24,494 nt of DNA from W2P13-069 sp051876105 (GCA_051876105.1 JBJEHN010000085.1:1-24494), one strand, 5' to 3'. Shown: positions 6,840 to 13,966, counted from the stretch's first letter. The notes: generated by a model not told the origin, from the sequence alone. Numbers and translations are program-made.

Positions 6840-7322
6840 ATGAAGAACGGTTTGACGAAGAGCAGCTCGCGCAAAGCAGCAGACGAGGGCGCCAAGTTCG
6901 AGCGCCGCCTGGCGCGCATGTTCCGGCGCCTGGGCTACGGCGTGCGCAGGGTGGGAGGCAGCAACGACCACGGCGCCGACCTCATCCTCACCCGCCGCCG
7001 CAAGCGCGTCGCCGTGCAGGCAAAGCACTACGCCAAGCCCGTGGGTAACGCCGCCGTGCAGGAGGTCTTCGCCGCCAAGGCCTACTACCAGTGCACCGAT
7101 GCCTGGGTCGTCACGAACGCCAGCTTCACCGCCGCTGCCGTAGAGCAGGCGCGCCCGTGCGGGGTGAAGCTCGTCGACGGCGCCGCTCTCAAGCGCTTGA
7201 GCACGCGCTCCCAGGCGCGCACCTGGCTGCCGGCCGCGCTGGCGCTTGCAGCCGTGGCGCTGGTGACCGCGCTGCTGGTGCTGGAAAGCCGCGGAGCCCT
7301 GCCGCCAGCCGCCGGGCTCTGA
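6840..7322 (+). CDS. Mrr-like restriction endonuclease-fold protein with C-terminal membrane helix
   Basis: The 160-residue protein carries an Mrr_cat-type PD-(D/E)xK nuclease domain (about 15-120): E21 in the first helix, GGSNDHGADLIL with D47, then VAVQAKHY with the Q60-x-K62 pair, and a KPVGNAAVQEV helix. These are the catalytic residues of the family, so the domain looks active. A single hydrophobic helix (about 129-148) follows and would anchor the domain at the membrane, a layout known in small Mrr-like proteins of uncertain role. The start is set at the ATG at 6840, not an in-frame ATG at 6810, because an extended -10 lies between them. No methyltransferase or other restriction-modification gene is nearby, so a classical R-M role is unlikely. 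Confidence 0.82.
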   Translation: MKNGLTKSSSRKAADEGAKFERRLARMFRRLGYGVRRVGGSNDHGADLILTRRRKRVAVQAKHYAKPVGNAAVQEVFAAKAYYQCTDAWVVTNASFTAAAVEQARPCGVKLVDGAALKRLSTRSQARTWLPAALALAAVALVTALLVLESRGALPPAAGL

Positions 7323-7355
7323 GAGCCGTCGCGTGCAGACACGTACCCCATCGCC

Positions 7356-7364
7356 TGTCATAAT
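7356..7364 (+). promoter_or_regulatory. Extended -10 promoter of the secreted toroid protein gene
   Basis: TG-T-CATAAT (hexamer 7359-7364) is an extended -10 element. Transcription near 7371 would give a leader of about 33 bases to the GTG at 7404. It resembles the extended -10 (TGCGATAAT) in front of the DUF4430 operon. Confidence 0.45.
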
Positions 7365-7403
7365 CACCCTACACACATGCACCCTAATCGCGAGGAGGAC
7401 CCC

Positions 7404-8933
7404 GTGAGACTCAAAAACGCCCTGGCAAGCATGCTCTCGCTCGCCCTTGCAGCAAGCCTCTCCCCCCTCTGCGCCAGCGCCTGGGCACAGGCCCCGGCAA
7501 GCGAAACAGGCCTGGCATCCCAGGCTGCGGCGGGTACGGGCAACGCCCAGGCAGAGGCCCGCGCCTCCCGCCTCTACCAAAACCTTGCGGAGCGCTACAT
7601 CGGCTCCAGCGGGGCGCTCGACAACAACGATGACGCCGCGGTGCTGGCGTTTGGCGTCGAGCTCGACTACACGCGGGTCCTTCGCGAGCTCGATGCCTAC
7701 CTCGAGTCCCCTTCCCCGTGGTGCGGCAGGGTCGCCAAGTACCTCACCATGCTCTCGGCCACGAACTTCGCGTCATGCGAGCCCGAGAAAGTCGCCCCTT
7801 ACGTTCAGAAGCTCGATGAGCTCCTCGACGCCCAGGCAACCTCAGTTAGCTCCTACGACCTCGTCTGGGTCGTCCCGGCGCTTGCGCTGCTGGGCGGCAG
7901 CGCAGAGTGCCTCGACTGGGCGGTTGAGCGCCTGCTGGGCTTCCAGGATGAGTCCGGTTACTTCGGTGGGGTCACCAACCCTGTCACCGGCGCCAATCTG
8001 TTGATCCCCGACGCCCAGACCACGGCTCAGGCGGCGCTGATGCTGCGCACCTGCGACTACAACGCAATACTCTCGGACGAAGCGCGTGCGTCAGCCTCCG
8101 CTGCACGCAACAAGGCCATCCAAGCGCTGCTCGGCACCCAGCACAGCGATGGCGGCTGGCAGTACGAGTGCGGCAAGGGAGCAGGCGACGTCGACACCAC
8201 CGGCTGGGTGCTCGCCACCCTCCTGTTCCGCGCCACTGACATCGACTACGCCTTCAGCATCTACGATGCAGAGCGCTTCTTGGTGAGCAAGGCAGACGAA
8301 GGGCTCGACGGCTACAGGAGCTACCGCTTAAGCGGCAACGAGCAGCTGGCGGCAGGCGCCGCCTCCCTGGGCCTGAACTGCATCTTCTCCTACCCTGGCC
8401 ACCTGCCCGTGCTAGACGAGGAGAACCTCGCCTTTGCGGGCAAGACCGCTGTCTTCAACAAGAAGAGCCAGGCCCCCTCGGTCAGCATGTCTACGCCGTG
8501 GGGCCCCCTCCAAGACGGGGTGGATTACACCGCAGAGCGCAGCACCTACAAGAAGGTGGGCACCTACGCGTACGAAGTGGCGGTGACAGTCGACCCCAGC
8601 AGCGGCTACACCGGCGCCTTCAACACATCGTGCACCTTCAAGATCAAGCCAGCCCAGGTGCGCGCGGTCAAGGCCTCCAAGAGCGGGGGCAAGCTCAAGG
8701 TGAGCTGGAACACCGCCGCCAACAAGGGCTCGGGCATCACCGGCTACAAGATCGCAGTCAAGCGCGGCAGCAAGGTTGTTGCCAGCACCACGGCAACAAG
8801 CGGCGGCTACAAGGCGTCTTCGGCCAAGCTCGCCGTGCCGGCATCGTGCAAGGGCAAGAAGCTCACGGTCTCTGTCAGCGCCTACAAGGGCAAGCTCACC
8901 GGCGCTGCGGGAACGGCCGAGGTCAGCTTCTAG
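7404..8933 (+). CDS. Secreted alpha/alpha-toroid (prenyltransferase/transcobalamin N-domain-like) protein with Ig and FN3-like tail
   Basis: The 509-residue secreted protein begins with a Sec signal peptide (about 1-30, ending ASAWA-QA). Residues about 55-330 form a helical repeat domain with QW-like repeat motifs, QDESGYFGG (181-189) and QHSDGGWQY (246-254), each with TTAQAAL or DTTGWVLA helices nearby. This is typical of the squalene cyclase/prenyltransferase toroid, also used by the N-terminal domain of intrinsic factor and transcobalamin. No DxDD or prenyltransferase zinc site was recognised, so binding rather than catalysis is favoured. An Ig-like segment (about 345-415) and an FN3-like domain (about 416-509) follow. 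GTG 7404 is chosen over the in-frame ATG at 7377 because GAGGAGG precedes it and it starts the signal peptide directly. There is no LPXTG motif. A corrinoid-binding partner of the DUF4430 protein is an inference. Confidence 0.8.
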   Translation: MRLKNALASMLSLALAASLSPLCASAWAQAPASETGLASQAAAGTGNAQAEARASRLYQNLAERYIGSSGALDNNDDAAVLAFGVELDYTRVLRELDAYLESPSPWCGRVAKYLTMLSATNFASCEPEKVAPYVQKLDELLDAQATSVSSYDLVWVVPALALLGGSAECLDWAVERLLGFQDESGYFGGVTNPVTGANLLIPDAQTTAQAALMLRTCDYNAILSDEARASASAARNKAIQALLGTQHSDGGWQYECGKGAGDVDTTGWVLATLLFRATDIDYAFSIYDAERFLVSKADEGLDGYRSYRLSGNEQLAAGAASLGLNCIFSYPGHLPVLDEENLAFAGKTAVFNKKSQAPSVSMSTPWGPLQDGVDYTAERSTYKKVGTYAYEVAVTVDPSSGYTGAFNTSCTFKIKPAQVRAVKASKSGGKLKVSWNTAANKGSGITGYKIAVKRGSKVVASTTATSGGYKASSAKLAVPASCKGKKLTVSVSAYKGKLTGAAGTAEVSF

Positions 8934-8971
8934 CGGGTCCTCGCCTCCCGGGCTTCGCTTGTGGTTGTTCT
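8932..8971 (+). terminator. Terminator of toroid protein gene with conserved G/U-rich tail (repeat copy 2)
   Basis: Starting at the stop codon, AGCGG...GTCC (8932-8940) can pair with GGGC...CGCT (8950-8959), including G-U pairs and possibly a bulge, around a 9-base loop. It is followed directly by TTGTGGTTGTTCTCTC. Bases 8951-8971 are the exact reverse complement of 6252-6272, so the descending arm and the tail are shared with the tatA-side copy. Confidence 0.6.
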
Positions 8972-9012
8972 CTCGCGGCGGTTTTGGCCTCTGTGGCTGG
9001 TGTTTTGTGCCC

Positions 9013-9044
9013 GAAGAACAACCATAAGGGCTGCTCAGCGGCCC
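9013..9044 (-). terminator. Terminator of lipoprotein gene with conserved tail (repeat copy 3)
   Basis: On the minus strand GGGCCGCTGAGCAGCCC (9044-9028) folds into a near-perfect stem and is followed by TTATGGTTGTTCTTC. It differs from the tail of the other two copies by one base in 14. It lies about 50 bases past the stop of the lipoprotein gene. A further partial copy (CTTGTGGTTGG, minus strand 9060-9050) lies between the stop and this hairpin. Confidence 0.6.
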
Positions 9045-9091
9045 AAATGCCAACCACAAGGATCGCGCCTGGGCGGGCGGCCCTGCGGCGG

Positions 9092-9559
9092 CTATTGGCG
9101 GTCGTAGTAGCTCTTGCCGCTGTTCGGGCAGAAGTAAGTGCGGATGAAGCCGTCCGTTGACACAACGACGAACTCGTTCGTGGTCACCAGGTAGTAGACG
9201 TCGCCCCCGTCTTCCTTCTCGAGCTTGTGGAGGGCGTAGGGGTTGGTCGCCGCGCGGCTGGCGGCGCGCTCGTACTCGCCAGGGCTCGCAAAGCCCATCT
9301 CGCGGCCGTGCTTGTCGAAGTGCTCGCTCAGCTGCCGCTGCGTGCGGAAGGTGTAGGCATAGGAGTCGCCCTGGCTGGCAAGCGAGCTGTCCGGCTCTGC
9401 CGCCTGCTGCTGGCCGCTGCCCGCAGAGCTGCCCCCGCCGGCAACCGCTCCTGCCAGCGCCCCCAGCTCCTGGCTGCCACACCCCGTCAAGGGCAGGGCC
9501 CCCAGCAGGGCCAGGCACAGGGCCAGCAGGGCGCAGAGAACGCGCTTTGAGAGCCTCAT
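9092..9559 (-). CDS. Lipoprotein with small C-terminal toxin-nuclease-like domain
   Basis: The 155-residue protein has a lipoprotein signal peptide with lipobox LTGC (C27 modified), a Gly/Ser/Gln-rich spacer (28-65), and a compact C-terminal domain (about 68-155). That domain contains LSEHFDKHGREMGF (77-90), a helical EYERAAS stretch, then strands VYYLVTTNEFVVVS (121-134) and GFIRTYFCP (137-145). The arrangement recalls small polymorphic-toxin/Barnase-EndoU-colicin-like (BECR) nuclease domains, but this is by pattern memory and catalytic residues are not certain. A harmless structural domain sharing the fold is equally possible. Nine bases separate it from the dtd stop, with GGGGG before the ATG, so it is probably in the HD-GYP/dtd operon. 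No immunity gene was recognised. Confidence 0.8.
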   Translation of the reverse strand: MRLSKRVLCALLALCLALLGALPLTGCGSQELGALAGAVAGGGSSAGSGQQQAAEPDSSLASQGDSYAYTFRTQRQLSEHFDKHGREMGFASPGEYERAASRAATNPYALHKLEKEDGGDVYYLVTTNEFVVVSTDGFIRTYFCPNSGKSYYDRQ

Positions 9560-9568
9560 CGCCGCCCC

Positions 9569-10018
9569 CTACATCAGCTCGTCGGTGTCGAGCACGATGG
9601 TGAAGGGGCCGCTGTTCACGAGCGACACCTGCATCTCCGCGCCAAAGCGCCCCGTCTCGACGCGCGCAACGTCTTGCCGCGCGCGCTCCACAAAGCGCTC
9701 GTAGAGCTGCTCGGCCAGCTGCGGCTCGCCCGCTTGGGTGAAGCTGGGGCGGTTGCCCTTGCGGCAGCTCGCATAGAGCGTGAACTGGCTCACCACCAGC
9801 AGCTCGCCGCCCACGTCGGCCAGCGAGAGGTTGGTCTTGCCCTGCTCGTCTGCAAAGATGCGCAGCTTGAGGATCTTGGTCCAGAGGCGCTCGAGCTGCT
9901 CGGGGCCATCGCCCTGGCCCACGCCCAACAGCACCAGCAGGCCCTGCCCGATGCTGCCCACCGTCTGGCCTTCGATGTCGACGCGCGCGCTGCTCACGCG
10001 CTGGATCACTGCCCTCAC
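9569..10018 (-). CDS. dtd: D-aminoacyl-tRNA deacylase
   Basis: The 149-residue enzyme removes D-amino acids (and glycine from tRNA(Ala)) wrongly attached to tRNA. The family signature is complete: MRAVIQRVSSARV at the N-terminus, catalytic-site SQFTLYA (77-83, T80), and the cis Gly-Pro motif NSGPFT (135-140, G137-P138). The length matches the family. The GTG at 10018 is preceded by a strong GAGGAGGAGG. It lies 36 bases after the HD-GYP gene and 9 bases before the lipoprotein gene, suggesting one transcript. Confidence 0.96.
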   Translation of the reverse strand: MRAVIQRVSSARVDIEGQTVGSIGQGLLVLLGVGQGDGPEQLERLWTKILKLRIFADEQGKTNLSLADVGGELLVVSQFTLYASCRKGNRPSFTQAGEPQLAEQLYERFVERARQDVARVETGRFGAEMQVSLVNSGPFTIVLDTDELM

Positions 10019-10054
10019 AGCCCCTCCTCCTCGCGCTGTCTGCGGTGTAGGCCC

Positions 10055-11752
10055 CTAGTCGAGGTTGCCGCTGTACAGAGCCTCGATCTGCTCGCGGCAC
10101 TCCAGGAACGCCCCGCACAGCTGCGGGTCGAAGTGGCTGCCAGACGACTCCTCGATGATGCGGAACGCCTTGTCGAAGCTGTACATCTCCTTGTATACGC
10201 GCTTGCTCACCAGGGCGTCGAAGACATCCGCCAGCGCCATGATGCGCGCTTCGAGGGGGATCTCCTCCCCCGCAAGGCCGCAAGGGTAGCCCGAGCCGTC
10301 CCACTTCTCGTGGTGGTAGTGGGCCACGTTCACGGCGATGTCCTTGAACTGCAGGTCGTCTGAGTTCTGCAGGATCTGGGCCACGATGCCCGCTCCCTTC
10401 TGGGCGTGCTGCTTCATGACCTCGTACTCTTCTGGGACGAACTTGCCCGGCTTGTTGAGGATGCTGTCCGGGATGGCGATCTTGCCGAAGTCATGCAGCG
10501 GCGCGGCCGTGATGATGCGCTCGGCGGTCCCCCGGGTGAGGCCCGGGGCGGCGCTGCTGTCCAGCAAGTGCTCCACGAACACCCTCACCACGTCGCTGGT
10601 GCGGCGGATGTGGCCGCCGGTGTTGTTGTCGCGGTTCTCGACGATGCTCGCCATGCTGACGATGATGTCGTTTTGCACCTCGACCAGGCGGGCGGTCTTC
10701 TCCTCGACCTGCTCGGCCAGCTTCTCGTTGTAGCGCTCCACCAGCTTGAGGTACTGCTGCTGGGCTGTATCATCGCGCAGGCGAATGCAGTGAAGCGTCC
10801 TGCGGTTCACCTTCGGGGAGGAATGCGTTGCCTCCAGCACCCTGCCCCCACGCTCAAAGAAGACGACGTCTTGCGGGTCGGCGTCGAAGACCCACTTCCT
10901 CAGCTGATGCAGGAAGTCTGTGGAGAACTCCTGGATGCGATAGTCGATCTTGAGCTTGTTCAGCTCGGGGAACCACAGCTTGGCCTGCTCGTCCGCACCG
11001 GAGAGGCGCAGCTTGTCGTCGCAGATCACAAAGCCGTACTCGCGGCTCTCCTCCAGGGAGTCCCTCGAGATACCCTCCACATCGTAGGTTGCCACGCGGT
11101 CGAGCATCAGGAGGATGCCGGCGGCGCAGATGGTGTAGGCAAGCGGCAGCAGCTCGACTTGCAGGCCCACCGCCCGCTCGCCCACGAAGGTCAGGGCGGC
11201 CAGGAGCAGCAGGCACATCGAGCCCACGCTCACAACATGCGAGACATGCTTCTTCTTGCGCAGCGCGTTGACAACGATGACCAGGCCGCTGCCCAGCGTG
11301 ATCACGATGTAGATGGGGCTCAGCATGTGGAGCGGGCCGTACTCCCTCTGTAGGAAGGTGTAGCCGTCGCGGATGACCATCTCCACGCTGCGGTAGTAGA
11401 GGTCGGAGTAGCCGGCAGAGGACGCACCCAAGAAGATGACGAGGCTCATGACGATGCACAGCGCCCTCAGGGCCACGGGGATGCGCGTCTTGCACAGGTC
11501 CGCGATCGACTGGATTGTGAACAGCAGCAAGAACGGGTAGGCCAGGCAGTACACCTGGTTGCCCAGCAGGGCCCCCTCCTCCGTCTTGGCACCGGCGATC
11601 TGCAGGTAGCCCAGGTTCACGATGACGACAGCAAGCGTCATGAGCGTGTAGTAGATGGAGATGTGCTTCTGGAACCTGACCAGCAGGAACAGCACGAAGC
11701 TTATGGAGACCATCAACAGCGCGAAGTAGAGCGGCTGCATCGCTTGAGCCAT
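10055..11752 (-). CDS. Membrane 7TM sensor HD-GYP cyclic-di-GMP phosphodiesterase
   Basis: The 565-residue signalling protein has an N-terminal region of about seven hydrophobic segments (5-220, like the HisKA_7TM sensor module), a PAS-like region (about 225-325), a short coiled coil (about 330-362) and a C-terminal HD-GYP domain. The catalytic set is intact: H381, HD at 420-421 in HDFGKI, HHExWDGSGYP at 480-490 with the GYP triad at 488-490, and the later D509. HD-GYP proteins linearise c-di-GMP to pGpG/GMP. The type IV pilus genes nearby are typical c-di-GMP targets, but no direct link is shown. The ATG at 11752 follows AAAGGAGC. An extended -10 lies 28 bases upstream. Confidence 0.92.
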   Translation of the reverse strand: MAQAMQPLYFALLMVSISFVLFLLVRFQKHISIYYTLMTLAVVIVNLGYLQIAGAKTEEGALLGNQVYCLAYPFLLLFTIQSIADLCKTRIPVALRALCIVMSLVIFLGASSAGYSDLYYRSVEMVIRDGYTFLQREYGPLHMLSPIYIVITLGSGLVIVVNALRKKKHVSHVVSVGSMCLLLLAALTFVGERAVGLQVELLPLAYTICAAGILLMLDRVATYDVEGISRDSLEESREYGFVICDDKLRLSGADEQAKLWFPELNKLKIDYRIQEFSTDFLHQLRKWVFDADPQDVVFFERGGRVLEATHSSPKVNRRTLHCIRLRDDTAQQQYLKLVERYNEKLAEQVEEKTARLVEVQNDIIVSMASIVENRDNNTGGHIRRTSDVVRVFVEHLLDSSAAPGLTRGTAERIITAAPLHDFGKIAIPDSILNKPGKFVPEEYEVMKQHAQKGAGIVAQILQNSDDLQFKDIAVNVAHYHHEKWDGSGYPCGLAGEEIPLEARIMALADVFDALVSKRVYKEMYSFDKAFRIIEESSGSHFDPQLCGAFLECREQIEALYSGNLD

Positions 11753-11779
11753 GCTGCTCCTTTCTCTTATCGAGCTGTC

Positions 11780-11788
11780 AGTATCTCA
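11780..11788 (-). promoter_or_regulatory. Extended -10 promoter of the HD-GYP/dtd/lipoprotein genes
   Basis: On the minus strand TG-A-GATACT (hexamer 11785-11780) fits an extended -10. Transcription near 11773 would give a leader of about 20 bases containing the AAGGAG ribosome binding site. It lies just downstream of the terminator for the glutaredoxin-like gene, so the HD-GYP gene starts a new transcription unit. Confidence 0.45.
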
Positions 11789-11811
11789 TGCTCAGGTTAA
11801 ACCCTGGGGGC

Positions 11812-11876
11812 AAAAAGCGCGCACAGCGGCCAGCGGGCATTAAAACACCAGCTCAACAGCCCGCCAGCAGGGCGCT
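11812..11876 (-). terminator. Bipartite hairpin terminator after glutaredoxin-like gene
   Basis: On the minus strand an outer stem AGCGC (11876-11872) / GCGCT (11820-11816) and an inner stem GCGGGC/GCCCGC with an A/T-rich loop precede TTTTT (11816-11812). The outer stem begins at the stop codon. The internal loop makes the fold less certain, but the T-run and position fit a terminator. Confidence 0.5.
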
Positions 11877-12112
11877 TAGAGGTTCTCCCTCATCCAACGC
11901 ATGATGTCGGCGCTCTCGTAGAGGGGCTCGCCGTCGATGAAGAGGCAGGGCACCTGCTGCTTGCCGCCCACCTCGACCAGCGTCTGGCGGGCCTGGGAAT
12001 CGCGCACGATGTCGCGGTACTCGACCTGCTCGCCCACCCCCAGCTCGTCGACGAGCGCCATGACCTTCTGGCAATAGGGGCAGCTGTCCTTCTTGAAGAG
12101 CTCGAGCTTCAT
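11876..12112 (-). CDS. Glutaredoxin-like thiol-disulfide protein
   Basis: The 78-residue protein is a single glutaredoxin/NrdH-type thioredoxin fold. It has the active-site CPYC motif (C11, C14), the cis-proline motif QVPCLFIDG (53-61) and C-terminal SADIMRWMRENL. These reduce protein or glutathione disulfides; the glutathione-binding residues are not clearly conserved, so a thioredoxin-reductase-linked role is possible. An extra Cys sits after the cis-proline (VPC), a less usual feature. The ATG at 12112 has AAGGAG upstream and begins 12 bases after the aminotransferase stop, so the two are co-transcribed. It ends at a terminator. Confidence 0.9.
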   Translation of the reverse strand: MKLELFKKDSCPYCQKVMALVDELGVGEQVEYRDIVRDSQARQTLVEVGGKQQVPCLFIDGEPLYESADIMRWMRENL

Positions 12113-12124
12113 CTTGCACGCTCC

Positions 12125-13336
12125 TTACTGCTGGTAGGTGGCCAAGAAGGCCTCCAGCTTGTCCATGGCTTCCTTGAGCACCTCGATGCGCGGCAGGTAG
12201 ACCACGCGGAAGTGGTCGGGCTCGTGCCAGTTGAAGCCGCTGCCCTGCACCACCAGGAGCTTCTGCTCGCGCAGCAGGTCGAGCGCGAACTGCTCGTCAT
12301 CTGTGATGTTGAACTTGGCGGTGTCCATCTTGGGGAAGATGTAGAACGCGGCCTTGGGCTTGACAGCGGTGATGCCGTCGATGGCGTTGAGGCGCTGGTA
12401 CACGTACTCGCGCTGCTCGTAGATGCGGCCGCCGGGCACCACATAGCCCTTGACGCTCTGGTGGCCGCCCAGGGCGGTCTGGATGATGGACTGCGCCGGC
12501 ACGTTGGAGCACAGGCGCATGTTGGAAAGCATGTTGATGCCCTCGATGTAGCCCCTGGCGCAGCGCAGGTTGCCGCTCAGTATCATCCAGCCAGCACGGT
12601 AGCCGGCGATCATGTGGCTCTTGGAGAGGCCGGAGAAAGTCACGCAGAAGAGGTCCGGGCACATCGAGGCGATCGAGATGTGCTCCAAGCCGTCCATGAC
12701 CAGGCGGTCGTAGATCTCATCCGAGAAGATCATGAGCTGGTGCTCGCGGGCGATGTCGATGATCCCCTGCAAAACCTCGCGCGGGTAGAGGGCACCCGTG
12801 GGGTTGTTGGGGTTGATGATGACGATGGCCTTGGTCTTGCAGGTGATCTTGGAGCGGATGTCGTCCATGTCCGGGAACCAGTCGGACGCCTCGTCGCAGA
12901 CGTAGTGGACGGGCTTGCCACCGGAGAGCGTGGCGCAGGCGGTCCACAGCGGGTAGTCCGGCGAGGGGATCAAGATCTCGTCGCCGTCGTTGAGCAGGGC
13001 CTGCATGCACAGGTTGATGAGCTCGGAGACGCCGTTGCCGGTGTAGATGTCCTCGATCCCGACGTTGGGGATGTGCTTGTTCTGGGCGTACTGCATAATC
13101 GCTTTGCGGGCGGAGTAGAGGCCCTTGGAGTTGGAGTAGCCCTCGCACTCGGGCAGCTGGCGGGCCATGTCGTAGACGACCTCGTCCGGCGTGCGGAAGC
13201 CGAAGGGCGCCGGGTTGCCGATGTTGAGCTTGAGGATGTGGGTGCCCATCTCCTCCATGCGGTTCGCCTCGTCTACAACGGGGCCGCGCACGTCGTAGAG
13301 GACGTTGTCGAGCTTGGAGGACTTGTCGAATCTCAT
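12125..13336 (-). CDS. alaA: AlaA-like pyridoxal-phosphate aminotransferase
   Basis: The 403-residue enzyme is a fold type I class I aminotransferase close to AlaA/YfbQ (glutamate-pyruvate transaminase) in length and sequence. It begins RFDKSSKLDNVLYDVRGPV and contains the substrate-site NIGNPAPFGF (38-47), NPNNPTG (175-181), SDEIYD with D206, and the PLP lysine K239 in SGLSKSHM. It would interconvert alanine/2-oxoglutarate and pyruvate/glutamate. The ATG at 13336 follows GGGAG. It is preceded by a perfect TATAAT and a hairpin in the leader. Substrate preference among alanine and related amino acids is inferred from resemblance. Confidence 0.92.
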   Translation of the reverse strand: MRFDKSSKLDNVLYDVRGPVVDEANRMEEMGTHILKLNIGNPAPFGFRTPDEVVYDMARQLPECEGYSNSKGLYSARKAIMQYAQNKHIPNVGIEDIYTGNGVSELINLCMQALLNDGDEILIPSPDYPLWTACATLSGGKPVHYVCDEASDWFPDMDDIRSKITCKTKAIVIINPNNPTGALYPREVLQGIIDIAREHQLMIFSDEIYDRLVMDGLEHISIASMCPDLFCVTFSGLSKSHMIAGYRAGWMILSGNLRCARGYIEGINMLSNMRLCSNVPAQSIIQTALGGHQSVKGYVVPGGRIYEQREYVYQRLNAIDGITAVKPKAAFYIFPKMDTAKFNITDDEQFALDLLREQKLLVVQGSGFNWHEPDHFRVVYLPRIEVLKEAMDKLEAFLATYQQ

Positions 13337-13367
13337 GGGTTGCTCCCAGGCCGTGTTCCAGCGGTTC

Positions 13368-13385
13368 CGCCGCTTCGGTGCGGCG
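13368..13385 (-). promoter_or_regulatory. Stem-loop at the 5' end of the alaA leader
   Basis: CGCCGC/GCGGCG form a perfect 6-bp stem with a 6-base loop, starting about three bases after the predicted transcript start. Without a T-run it is more likely a 5' stabilising stem than a terminator, though it could also end transcripts coming from pilO. Confidence 0.35.
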
Positions 13386-13395
13386 TCAGCACATC

Positions 13396-13401
13396 ATTAT
13401 A
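13396..13401 (-). promoter_or_regulatory. -10 box of alaA
   Basis: A perfect TATAAT on the minus strand lies 20 bases after the pilO stop. Transcription near 13389 would give a leader of about 52 bases to the alaA ATG. No -35 of standard spacing is visible. Confidence 0.55.
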
Positions 13402-13420
13402 CGGCCAGGGGCATGGCAGC

Positions 13421-13954
13421 CTACATGCTCTCGAAGAACACCACCGTGGCAGTGGCGCGCACACCTCCCCCGGCGGAGGCCCCGCCGGTGACGGAGATGT
13501 CCGTGACCAGGCACGAGAAGCGGCAGTTGACGAGCTTCTTAAGCGTGGAGTACGCGGCATCGTAGCTGCTGGTGGTGAACGAGATGCTCACCGAGCGCCT
13601 GACCGGGTTTGCCGAGGTGTCCGGCTGGGCGAAGGAGATGTCGTAGCTCTTGGCCTGCGAGAGGATGGAGTCGAACTCCCTGACCTCGGCCTTGGAGTTG
13701 TCGTAGGCGGGCAGGATCCTCTCCTGCTTGCCGGCTGCCTTGGCGGCGGCGATCTCTGCCTCCATCGCGAGCTTCTTGCTGGCCATAGTCTCCTGGACGG
13801 CGATCTCGCTCTCGATGGTCGAGACGCGCTCGTCTGCAGTGGCGACCGAGCTCAGGGCCGGCTGCAGCACCAGCAGGAAGTACACGCAGGCCACGACGAG
13901 CACGGCGAGGACGACGAGGAGGATCTTCTCACGCGCTGTGAACGTGCGGTTCAT
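13421..13954 (-). CDS. pilO: Type IV pilus inner-membrane assembly protein PilO-like
   Basis: The 177-residue bitopic protein has a short cytoplasmic N-terminus, one membrane helix (about 10-30), a coiled-coil segment (about 36-75) and a C-terminal ferredoxin-like domain (about 95-175) rich in beta strands (VSISFTTSSYDAAYSTLKKLVN). This is the PilO/GspM arrangement. PilO pairs with PilN and links the cytoplasmic PilM ring to the pilus machine. The gene follows pilN by 12 bases with GGAGGG before the ATG. Sequence conservation in this family is low, so position in a pilM-pilN-pilO order is important evidence. Confidence 0.8.
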   Translation of the reverse strand: MNRTFTAREKILLVVLAVLVVACVYFLLVLQPALSSVATADERVSTIESEIAVQETMASKKLAMEAEIAAAKAAGKQERILPAYDNSKAEVREFDSILSQAKSYDISFAQPDTSANPVRRSVSISFTTSSYDAAYSTLKKLVNCRFSCLVTDISVTGGASAGGGVRATATVVFFESM

Positions 13955-13966
13955 ACCTTCGCCCTC

